A stretch of DNA of 64,000 nt from Campylobacteraceae bacterium (GTDB lineage Bacteria > Campylobacterota > Campylobacteria > Campylobacterales > Sulfurovaceae), in NCBI GenBank assembly GCA_027034975.1, contig JALVWQ010000066.1, positions 4,935 to 68,934 on the forward strand, read 5' to 3'. Position numbers and translations under genes: made by a program. The notes beneath the pieces were generated by a model. The model was not told the origin of the DNA. It was given only the letters and a program-made list of their open reading frames with translations, and made no database searches. This document shows, piece after piece, positions 43,807-51,645 of this stretch. Position 1 is the first letter of the stretch. The number at the start of each line of letters is the position of its first letter.

Positions 43807-45318
43807 TTGCTTTTTAATAGCTATGAATTTATTTTTCTCTTTTTGCCTATAACTTTTTTTACCTATTTTTACCTTATTCACAAAAGATTCACTGCAACTG
43901 CAAAAATCTTCTTAGTTTTTGCTTCACTCTTCTTCTACTCATGGTGGAACATTAACTATCTACCGCTAATTCTACTCTCACTACTCTTTAATTACTCTAT
44001 TGGAAAGATACTTAATCAAAAGAGAGAGATAAAACTATCAAAAAAAGGTGTGCTAATCTTTGGAGTTTTTATCAATTTAGCACTTTTAGGATACTATAAA
44101 TATAGCGATTTTTTTATTGAAAATATCAATAATATACTTAACCTACAGATTCCATTGCTACATTTAGCCCTACCGCTAGCTATATCTTTTTTTACTTTTC
44201 AGCAAATTGCATTTTTAGTAGACTCGTACCGCCAAGAGACATCTGAGTACAATTTTCTAAACTATGCACTCTTTGTAACCTTCTTCCCACAGCTGATTGC
44301 TGGACCAATAGTGCACCACAAAGAGATGATGCCTCAATTCTTTGCTACAAAAAACTTAGTAAAAAACTATAAAAATATTGCTCTTGGTCTCTTTATCTTC
44401 TCTATTGGTCTATTTAAAAAAGTTGTCATTGCTGATAGTTTTGCAGTTTGGGCAGATAAAGGATTCGATGAGGCTACAGCACTTAACTTCATTGATGCTT
44501 GGAGTAGCTCATTATCATACACATTTCAACTCTATTTTGACTTTAGTGGTTATACAGATATGGCTATAGGTGCTGCACTTCTATTTAATATTAAACTACC
44601 TATAAACTTTAACTCTCCATATAAAGCGTTAAATATTCAAGATTTCTGGAGACGCTGGCACATTACACTCTCAAGATTTCTAAAAGATTATATCTACATC
44701 CCACTTGGTGGAAATAGAAAAGGAGAGCTTTACACATATAGAAATTTAATGATAACTTTTTTACTTGGTGGAATCTGGCATGGTGCAGCATGGAGTTTTC
44801 TCTTCTGGGGGTTTCTGCATGGTTTAGCACTGTCGATCCATAGATTTTGGAAGCGATTTAAAATCTCAATGCCCAAACTCCTTGCTTGGTTTTTAACATT
44901 TAATTTTATCAATATCACTTGGATCTTTTTTAGAGCACACACATGGAATGATGCATTTAAAGTTTTACATGGTATGTTTCACATAGAACCAAAAGAGATT
45001 TCTCATTTTATTTCTGAAAAACTTACCATTTTAGAAAAACTCTATCAAAAAATCTATAATATTTTTGCTACTGAAATAGATACAAATAGATCACATACTA
45101 TTGTATCTTTCTTTGCTCACTTTAGAGATGAAAAATATGCTTTTATCTATATTGTTATAGCATTTATAACTGTTCTTTTTGCTAAAAACTCACAAGAGAT
45201 TGCTCAAAAGTTTCAAGCAAATAGCTACTACCTTGCAATCAATACTTTTCTTTTTGTTGCAGCTATCTATATATTAAGCTTTGGAACATATAGTGAATTT
45301 CTCTATTTTAATTTTTAG
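43807..45318 (+). CDS. MBOAT O-acyltransferase (AlgI/PatA-like)
   Basis: A 503-aa membrane protein with about 11 helices. The TTG start at 43807 follows GTGGAG and gives the family-typical beginning LLFNSYEFIFLFLPI. Conserved elements are FPQLIAGPIVHH, FDFSGYTDMAIGAALLFN, NFNSPYKALNIQDFWRRWHITLSRFLKDYIYIPLGGNRKG and the catalytic His in LLGGIWHGAAWSF. MBOATs move acyl groups across the inner membrane for O-acylation of alginate, peptidoglycan or other glycans. The next gene, a membrane-tethered SGNH protein 11 bp away, is the expected partner. Confidence 0.9.
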   Translation: MLFNSYEFIFLFLPITFFTYFYLIHKRFTATAKIFLVFASLFFYSWWNINYLPLILLSLLFNYSIGKILNQKREIKLSKKGVLIFGVFINLALLGYYKYSDFFIENINNILNLQIPLLHLALPLAISFFTFQQIAFLVDSYRQETSEYNFLNYALFVTFFPQLIAGPIVHHKEMMPQFFATKNLVKNYKNIALGLFIFSIGLFKKVVIADSFAVWADKGFDEATALNFIDAWSSSLSYTFQLYFDFSGYTDMAIGAALLFNIKLPINFNSPYKALNIQDFWRRWHITLSRFLKDYIYIPLGGNRKGELYTYRNLMITFLLGGIWHGAAWSFLFWGFLHGLALSIHRFWKRFKISMPKLLAWFLTFNFINITWIFFRAHTWNDAFKVLHGMFHIEPKEISHFISEKLTILEKLYQKIYNIFATEIDTNRSHTIVSFFAHFRDEKYAFIYIVIAFITVLFAKNSQEIAQKFQANSYYLAINTFLFVAAIYILSFGTYSEFLYFNF

Positions 45319-45329
45319 GTACAGAAGAG

Positions 45330-46223
45330 ATGTCTTATTTAAAAAATAAACGCTATGTAATTCAATTTATATCTTTAAGTTTACTGTTTCTCTCTCTCAT
45401 TTGGCTTTTAATATATCTGCCAATTCACAACTACAACTCAAACCGCATCTACGATCTGCGAGCTGTACCACAAAGATATAGAGCTTCTCTACTCGAAGAG
45501 TTTTTGGTAAAACAGTACACACCAAACTCTATTTTACTAATAGGTGATTCGCAAGCAAATGGATATAGATACCCAACAGATATGGTCTTTTCAACACTTT
45601 TAGCAAAAAAATTACATAAAAAAGTAATTAATGCCGCTTTTAGAGGAGAAAGAATCCAAGACAATATCTACACTTTAACACTTGCAAAAAAACATCACAT
45701 GCACTTTGATACCATCATCTACAATGCTGACCCTTCCCATCCAAGAGAACCATCGCTACACTATATTAACTGGAAAGATAACCTCAACTACAAAATAGGT
45801 ATATTGAAAGCATCCAATATATTTGCTCAATTTTCATTAAAATTTAACCCAACTACTGCTCCAAATGATGATATTCACCGATATAAAAACCTCGATCACT
45901 ATTTAGATATGAATCAAACTGCTCTTAATCGCTACCTAAAAGATCTAAAAAAATTAATTTCACTCTCTAAAAGCATCTCAAAAAATGTTATTATTTACTA
46001 TACACCACACTGTCCATCAGAAGTTAAAAGATTAAAACTCAATACAAAAGCGGCTACAATGTTCCGTAATAGTGTAGAAAAAATTTGCAAAGAGAATAAT
46101 GTAACATTCCTCAATCCACAAATTGTAGAGGAAAAGTACTATAAAGATATTGTTCATTTAAACTCAAAAGGACATATCAAAATGGCAAATATTCTCTATA
46201 ATACCATTCAAAAAAATCACTAA
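45330..46223 (+). CDS. Membrane-anchored SGNH-hydrolase-like protein
   Basis: A 297-aa protein. An N-terminal membrane anchor (~11-31) is followed by a periplasmic SGNH fold: the nucleophile block LLIGDSQANGYRYP (GDS, Ser ~76), the Asn of NAAFRGER (block II) and a catalytic D-x-x-H in KDIVHLNSKGH near residue 275. Together with the MBOAT gene just upstream it forms a two-part O-acylation system like AlgI/AlgJ-X or PatA/PatB. Substrate unknown; the cluster suggests an exported glycan. Confidence 0.8.
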   Translation: MSYLKNKRYVIQFISLSLLFLSLIWLLIYLPIHNYNSNRIYDLRAVPQRYRASLLEEFLVKQYTPNSILLIGDSQANGYRYPTDMVFSTLLAKKLHKKVINAAFRGERIQDNIYTLTLAKKHHMHFDTIIYNADPSHPREPSLHYINWKDNLNYKIGILKASNIFAQFSLKFNPTTAPNDDIHRYKNLDHYLDMNQTALNRYLKDLKKLISLSKSISKNVIIYYTPHCPSEVKRLKLNTKAATMFRNSVEKICKENNVTFLNPQIVEEKYYKDIVHLNSKGHIKMANILYNTIQKNH

Positions 46224-46269
46224 AAGTTTAAGAGAACACCCTTCTTACCACATTTAACCTACTAAGTGA

Positions 46270-46275
46270 TATAAT
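46270..46275 (+). promoter_or_regulatory. -10 box upstream of the first PEtN-transferase-like gene
   Basis: TATAAT in GTGATATAATTTTAC. A transcript from here would carry repeat copy C (46313-46405) in its 5' untranslated leader. Confidence 0.4.
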
Positions 46276-46312
46276 TTTACAAACGGTAACAATTTTAGGT
46301 TATATCTTTAAT

Positions 46313-46405
46313 CGCAAATTTTGCATTGGAATTGATAAAGATTTAGCAAATGTCCTAAACTAAATGATTTGCTAAAGGTTATTAATCTCTAATGCAAAAT
46401 TTGGG
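46313..46405 (+). repeat. Palindromic repeat element, copy C
   Basis: About 93 bp. Left end CGCAAATTTTGCATTGGAATTGATAAAG, right end ATTAATCTCTAATGCAAAATTTGGG. It is in the same orientation as copy B and closely matches copy A read in reverse. Its arms can form a long imperfect hairpin (TTTAGCAAAT/ATTTGCTAAA inside the terminal repeats). Confidence 0.8.
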
Positions 46406-46441
46406 TTAATATTAATGTTATTGACAAAGAGGGCTCCACTT

Positions 46442-49285
46442 ATGCCAAAGAGACAACTTTTTACACTATTTATTGTTATTGTTTCTATCTTCATTAGCTT
46501 TGCACTCCTACACCCTCTTGCTAAATATCTCCCACTTAGTGCAAATGAGTACTCTTTAGAGACACCTAAGATGAATAAACACCACAAACCACCACTCTTC
46601 TATCTACAAAATAATGGAATCTATTTTATTCATCCTGCATCTGAAGTAAATGCAACAGGAAAATTTACATTTAATAGTGATATATTGTTACACTTTCACT
46701 TCTCTATTCAAAAAGGGTCACCTGTTGGAAATATTCTTTTTGTTATAAAAAGAAACGATAGTGAGATACAAAAACTACTTGTAAATACTAAAAATGAAGC
46801 CTACTATAAAACAGCTGTTCATAAAGGAGACACCATTACTGTTATTGCCGATCCACTTGGTGCTACAGCAGGCGATTGGGGTAACTTAGAGCTTAAACAG
46901 TGCGAACCACACTACATTTTTAAACTAAGGCTTATCCCTCTCCTTTGGGCACTCTTTTTTATCTACCTTATGGGAAAAGGCCACTTTTTCATTGCACTCA
47001 ATAGCTATCTTGGTTTCTATATTACACTTATTGCTGAAAAACTCAATTTTGGTCCAATTCCATTTAATGATATAATGACTTACTCACTTCTCTTCTTTGC
47101 TTTATCATTTATCTTTACATTTCTCTATCAAGAGTTACGATTTGCTAAAAAGTTTAAAATCGCTACTATTCTCAGTTGGATAACAACAGTAACGCTCTAT
47201 AGTATACCACTAACATTTATAATCTACCCGCTCCTTTTTGGCAAACCTGTAAGCTGGGAGATACTCTTTACAATCTACCAAACAAATCCCAATGAAGCTT
47301 TAGAGTTTATTCAAGCATTTGTTTCAATAAAATACCTTTTATTTACAATAATTGCAACACTTGCTATTGGAGTGCTCTTGTGGCTACAAGAGAAGAAGGA
47401 GCATGCTATTATCGAGCGATCTCTATTGCTTTTTATTATTCTCTTTTTAAACTCTGTTGTTGCTACTGGTCTATTTGAACTTAGAATACCAAAAGAGATT
47501 CATGATAGCTTCTCTCTCTATTACGGAGAACTTTTAAAACAAAAAGAGTTCGAGAAAAAAAGGAGAGCCGGAGAGATTAAATTTAATGCAATCAAAAAAG
47601 AGCTTGGCGAAACATATGTTATTATTATTGGTGAGTCACTTAATAAATACCACACAAGCCTCTACAACTACTTTCGAAACACTACTCCCAAGCTCTCAGA
47701 ACAAGAGAACAATCGTTCACTTCTGCTCTTTAATAATGCCTTTGCAAACTATCCAGCTACTATGCAGGCTCTCTCATATGCCCTTACCGAAGCAAACCAA
47801 TATAATCATAAAAACTATTATGAGTCGCTCTCGCTTGTCGATATATTTAACAAAGCTGGGTTTGAAACATACTGGATAACCAATCAGCCAAATTTAAGTG
47901 ATATAGATAATGCTATCTCTTCCATAGCTCATGAAGCAGATACCTATATCCCATTAAATACCGCTGTGGGTGCACTAAATAGCCGCCACTTTACAAAATT
48001 TCATGATGGGGAAATAGTAAAGATTCTTCAAAAACTCCATTATATCAAACATAATTATAGCAAAAATAAAATAATCTTTATTCACCTTATGGGAAGCCAC
48101 CTCTTTTATAAAGAGCGTTATCCCCACTCGTTTACAAAATTTAAAGGGGAACACAAGCCCTATCTTTTTGGAAAAGAGAGAACATACTACAAAGACTCTA
48201 TAAATCTCCCAATTAACGATTATGATAATAGTGTTTACTATAATGACTATGTTGTAAATAGCATACTTACTTTGTTGCAAAAAGAGAATGGAGTTACTGG
48301 TTTACTCTACTTTGCAGACCATGGGGAGGATCCAACAAGAGGCTTAGGGCACTTTGCAGACCCTAAAATGTTCACCTACGAAATGATCCAAATACCACTG
48401 ATAGCTTGGTTTAGCAAAGAGTATAAACAACGCTATCCACAAAAATACAATACCTTTATCTCTAATAAAGAGAAACTATTCTCAAACGATCTTATCTATG
48501 ATACAGTTCTAGGATTAGCAAATATTCAAACCAAACACTATACCTCCATATATGACTTAAGCTCCCAAAAGTATCGTTTAGAGCCTCACAACGCTTTAAC
48601 ACTTCATGGAAAGCGACACTACAATGCTAAAGATAACTATCTCTATTGGCAAGAGTTCAATAGCAAACTTCTAAAAGAAAAAAATTTGCAAGATAAAATT
48701 ATTGTAAAGCATGCAAATACTGTTGGTAAAATAAATGATGCATGGAGATTAGGCTATCGATCATTTCAGCTAGACCTCTTTTATAACAAAACAAAAAAAC
48801 AGATACAAGCAGGTAGTGACAAAATCGATACTCTTGGGGGTATTGTTTCGATCTTTAAATATTTTCAACTCAACAAGATCTCCAAACTTCTCTTAGATAT
48901 TTCACACCTTAAAGATCTTAATGAGCAAGAGATGCTCCAAAGATTGGATAAGATAAATAACCAACTGCCTATAAAAGAAAAAACTCTCATTCTCTCCAAT
49001 AACTTATCACAACTTACACTACTGCATCAAAATGGCTGGAGAGTTGCCTATAAAATTAAAAATAGAAAAGATTTAACAAATAGCAATATATCCAATATGG
49101 ATGCTCTTCTTGTAAACACAAAACCATCTGTAGAGCTTGTTAACACCCTCAATTCAAAAACTCTAACAATCATTGATAACAATAATTCTATTGCAAATAG
49201 TCAATTCCAAAAGGGTATAGAAAGCTACTTAAACAAAAACAACTTCTACTATCTAATCGATTTTATTTCTGAATTTCACTTTTAA
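46442..49285 (+). CDS. Phosphoethanolamine-transferase-like protein with extra domains, paralogue 1
   Basis: A 947-aa protein starting at ATG 46442 (MPKRQLF aligns with paralogue 2); an in-frame start nine codons earlier is less likely. Order: membrane helix 1; periplasmic beta-sandwich (~35-150, with HPASEVNATGKFTF and ADPLGATAGDWGNL); four further helices (~160-350); a sulfatase-fold transferase with metal and nucleophile residues Glu398 (GESLNKY), Thr440 (ATMQALSYALTEA) and Asp626-His627 (ADHGED). A C-terminal domain (~735-947) starts VKHANTVGKINDAW (His757) with LDLFY, resembling GDPD/menorin-type TIM barrels. It probably decorates lipid A or a glycan with phosphoethanolamine. Confidence 0.8.
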   Translation: MPKRQLFTLFIVIVSIFISFALLHPLAKYLPLSANEYSLETPKMNKHHKPPLFYLQNNGIYFIHPASEVNATGKFTFNSDILLHFHFSIQKGSPVGNILFVIKRNDSEIQKLLVNTKNEAYYKTAVHKGDTITVIADPLGATAGDWGNLELKQCEPHYIFKLRLIPLLWALFFIYLMGKGHFFIALNSYLGFYITLIAEKLNFGPIPFNDIMTYSLLFFALSFIFTFLYQELRFAKKFKIATILSWITTVTLYSIPLTFIIYPLLFGKPVSWEILFTIYQTNPNEALEFIQAFVSIKYLLFTIIATLAIGVLLWLQEKKEHAIIERSLLLFIILFLNSVVATGLFELRIPKEIHDSFSLYYGELLKQKEFEKKRRAGEIKFNAIKKELGETYVIIIGESLNKYHTSLYNYFRNTTPKLSEQENNRSLLLFNNAFANYPATMQALSYALTEANQYNHKNYYESLSLVDIFNKAGFETYWITNQPNLSDIDNAISSIAHEADTYIPLNTAVGALNSRHFTKFHDGEIVKILQKLHYIKHNYSKNKIIFIHLMGSHLFYKERYPHSFTKFKGEHKPYLFGKERTYYKDSINLPINDYDNSVYYNDYVVNSILTLLQKENGVTGLLYFADHGEDPTRGLGHFADPKMFTYEMIQIPLIAWFSKEYKQRYPQKYNTFISNKEKLFSNDLIYDTVLGLANIQTKHYTSIYDLSSQKYRLEPHNALTLHGKRHYNAKDNYLYWQEFNSKLLKEKNLQDKIIVKHANTVGKINDAWRLGYRSFQLDLFYNKTKKQIQAGSDKIDTLGGIVSIFKYFQLNKISKLLLDISHLKDLNEQEMLQRLDKINNQLPIKEKTLILSNNLSQLTLLHQNGWRVAYKIKNRKDLTNSNISNMDALLVNTKPSVELVNTLNSKTLTIIDNNNSIANSQFQKGIESYLNKNNFYYLIDFISEFHF

Positions 49286-49349
49286 AAAATAAGCTATTGC
49301 AATAAATTTGGAGTATAATATCATTAGTGAATTTGGCAGGAGCGTTAAA

Positions 49350-50309
49350 ATGAGCCACAAAATCAAACCTATATTAGCAACAATTCTACCATGCTATAAT
49401 GAAGAAGAGATATTAGAAAAGAGCTTTAAAGCTCTTCTTCTCTACCATCAAGAGTTAATCGAAAATGGACTTATAGACGCCAAAAGCTTTATTCTCTTTG
49501 TAGACGATGGAAGTGTCGATGCTACTTGGCAGCTTATTAAAAAATTTACACAAAAGTCGCAGCTAGTTAAAGGAATTAAACTTTCAAGAAACCAAGGACA
49601 CCAAATAGCTCTACTTGCAGGCATGCGAAGTGTCTATGGCAAGTGTGACTGTATGGTCTCGATAGATGCTGATTTACAGCAAGATTACCGAGCAATAGAG
49701 AAGATGCTAAATAGATATAAAGAGGGATATGAGATTGTATTAGGTATCCGAAACGATAGAGAAAGCGATAGCTTCTTTAAAAGATTTACCGCTGAGAGCT
49801 ACTATAAACTCATGCACCTTATGGGTGTCGATATAGAGTTTAACCATGCGGACTTTCGCTTACTATCACATAAAGCACTAGGGTACTTTGTACAATTTCC
49901 AGAACATAACCTTTTTATTCGGGGCATTGTTAAGCTCATTGGTTTGCCAACTGCGAAAGTTTACTTTGATGTCAAAGAGAGAGAAGCTGGAGAATCAAAA
50001 TATACCCTTAAGAAGATGTTAGCTTTTGCATGGGATGGAATAACCTCATTTAGTATTGTTCCGCTAAAACTCATTACACTTATAGGTTTTATAATTTTTC
50101 TTATTAGTATTGGACTTGGAGTAGATGCACTCTATACAGCACTCTTTACAAATAAAGCTGTTCCTGGATGGGCTTCAACCGTATTGCCTATGTATTTTAT
50201 GGGAGGAATCGAACTCCTTGCAATCGGCATAATCGGTGAATATATTGGTAAAATCTATACCGAAGTTAAAAGAAGACCCCACTACTTTATAGAAGAAGAG
50301 ATACTCTAA
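49350..50309 (+). CDS. GT2 polyprenyl-phosphate glycosyltransferase (FlmF2/GtrB-like)
   Basis: A 319-aa enzyme. I chose ATG 49350 (MSHKIKP), with AGGAG 7 nt upstream; a TTG at 49308 is less likely. The GT-A domain has TILPCYNEEE, VDDGSVDATW, SIDADLQQDY (DxD) and the conserved FRLLS segment. Two C-terminal helices and IGEYIGKIYTEVKRRPHYFIEE are typical of GtrB/ArnC. It makes a polyprenyl-phosphate sugar on the cytoplasmic face. The deacetylase gene starts on its stop codon (TAATG), so the product is probably an N-acetylhexosamine lipid (inference). Confidence 0.87.
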   Translation: MSHKIKPILATILPCYNEEEILEKSFKALLLYHQELIENGLIDAKSFILFVDDGSVDATWQLIKKFTQKSQLVKGIKLSRNQGHQIALLAGMRSVYGKCDCMVSIDADLQQDYRAIEKMLNRYKEGYEIVLGIRNDRESDSFFKRFTAESYYKLMHLMGVDIEFNHADFRLLSHKALGYFVQFPEHNLFIRGIVKLIGLPTAKVYFDVKEREAGESKYTLKKMLAFAWDGITSFSIVPLKLITLIGFIIFLISIGLGVDALYTALFTNKAVPGWASTVLPMYFMGGIELLAIGIIGEYIGKIYTEVKRRPHYFIEEEIL

Positions 50310-51112
50310 TGCTTATAGTAAATGCTGACGATTTAGCAATGACCCCAGGTGCAAACCAAGGAATCTTTGAAGGTTTCGATAAAGGTGCAATTACCCATGC
50401 TAGCATTATGGCAAACTGCGACTATTTTAATGAAGCAATGCAAGGGTTGCAAGAGAGACCCAACTTAGGCTTGGGAATGCATCTTAATATCACCTATGGT
50501 AAGCCACTTATTCAAAATAGTCTCTATTGCAATAAAGAGGGTATCTTTAACCTTGGTTACCTAAACCTTTTGAAAAATCGAAATCCAGAGTTTTTAGCAG
50601 CCGTCGAAGCAGAGTGGGAGGCACAGATAGAGAGGGTTTTAAGTAACTCCCAAAGAGAGAAGCTTACCCATTTAGATAGCCACAGACATGTCCATATGAT
50701 CCCACACCTCTATAAAATTGCTGTTAAACTGGCACAAAAGTATAATATAGAGAGAATCCGTTTAATCAACGAAAGTATGCTCCACTCACTCCTTTTAACA
50801 AAACGGTTCAATTTCCTCCTAAATGGGGGCATTATTAAGTATCTCCTCTTGCGTAGCTTCTCTGCAATCGATGCAAAATATGCCAACTATTATGATAATA
50901 TTCGATTCTACTCTATCCTCTATACCGGAGTAATCGGCGGCGATATTTTACAAAAGCTCCAAGATGCAAAAGAGACCTACGAAATTATGGTACACCCAAG
51001 CGTTACAGCACTCGATAGAGATGTCCGCTTCTATGATGAAGCAGAAAAAGCTTACCGTGTCTCAAAAGATAGAGAAAAAGAGCTCGAAGCTGTATTGGTA
51101 CTCAAAAGATGA
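50309..51112 (+). CDS. YdjC-family deacetylase (NaxD/ChbG-like)
   Basis: A 267-aa protein of the YdjC/ChbG superfamily. Metal and catalytic residues are visible: Asp7-Asp8 (NADDLAM), His58 (GMHLN), and His125/His127 (HLDSHRHVHM), with a late EIMVHPS. Relatives remove acetyl groups from chitooligosaccharides (ChbG) or from undecaprenyl-phosphate GalNAc (NaxD of Francisella). Coupling to an upstream GT2 (shared TAATG) and a downstream GtrA (ATGA) supports the lipid-linked aminosugar role. No signal peptide: cytoplasmic. Confidence 0.85.
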   Translation: MLIVNADDLAMTPGANQGIFEGFDKGAITHASIMANCDYFNEAMQGLQERPNLGLGMHLNITYGKPLIQNSLYCNKEGIFNLGYLNLLKNRNPEFLAAVEAEWEAQIERVLSNSQREKLTHLDSHRHVHMIPHLYKIAVKLAQKYNIERIRLINESMLHSLLLTKRFNFLLNGGIIKYLLLRSFSAIDAKYANYYDNIRFYSILYTGVIGGDILQKLQDAKETYEIMVHPSVTALDRDVRFYDEAEKAYRVSKDREKELEAVLVLKR

Positions 51113-51492
51113 TTAGAAAAATATTCGATAAAACCTTTTTTCGTTTTGTTGGTGTGGGTATTATCAATACTATAATTGGGTATCTAATTATTCTATTTTT
51201 CTTCCATATTGTGGGTTTAAGTTATAGCTACTCCTACTTTATTAGTTATATTATCGGAATTATTATAAGCTTTTTTCTAAACAGAAAGCTTGTCTTTTTT
51301 AGCAAAAAGAGCAAAGTAAAGGAGTTTGTAAAATTTCTTATTGCTTTTGCTATCTCATATATTACAAGTTACTATGGGCTTCGCTTTATTGTAGAGCACC
51401 ACTTAATGCCAACAGACTACGCCTTTTTTGCCGGGATGGTTATCTATAGCACCCTTTTTTACCTCTTAAACCGTTTTGTGACTTTTAAATAA
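51109..51492 (+). CDS. GtrA-family flippase-like protein
   Basis: A 127-aa protein with four membrane helices, of the GtrA/DPMS family. It begins with FFRFVGVGIINTIIGYLIILFFF, and SYIIGIIISFFLNRKLVFF contains the characteristic FxLNRKxVF motif; YLLNRFVTFK ends it. GtrA proteins are thought to flip polyprenyl-phosphate sugars. ATGA overlap with the deacetylase gene makes the three genes one translational unit. Confidence 0.85.
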   Translation: MIRKIFDKTFFRFVGVGIINTIIGYLIILFFFHIVGLSYSYSYFISYIIGIIISFFLNRKLVFFSKKSKVKEFVKFLIAFAISYITSYYGLRFIVEHHLMPTDYAFFAGMVIYSTLFYLLNRFVTFK

Positions 51493-51645
51493 TTACACTC
51501 TAGCTTAGGAGTACAAGCAACTTATAGTCATAAAATCATCTACTAGAGATTGTTAATGATAAAGCAAATTTTTGCTTACACTCAACAATTAACATCGATA
51601 AACTTTTTTAATGCTATAATCACAAAAAATTTAAAAAGGTTTTTT

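Noticed and set aside
2412-46405. Repeat copies A-C as CRISPR repeats or a dispersed array
   Set aside because: They are isolated by tens of kilobases, palindromic along their full length, with no spacers and no cas genes.
49308-49349. Upstream TTG start for the FlmF2-like glycosyltransferase
   Set aside because: The 14 extra residues are not family-like, and ATG 49350 has AGGAG at the right distance.
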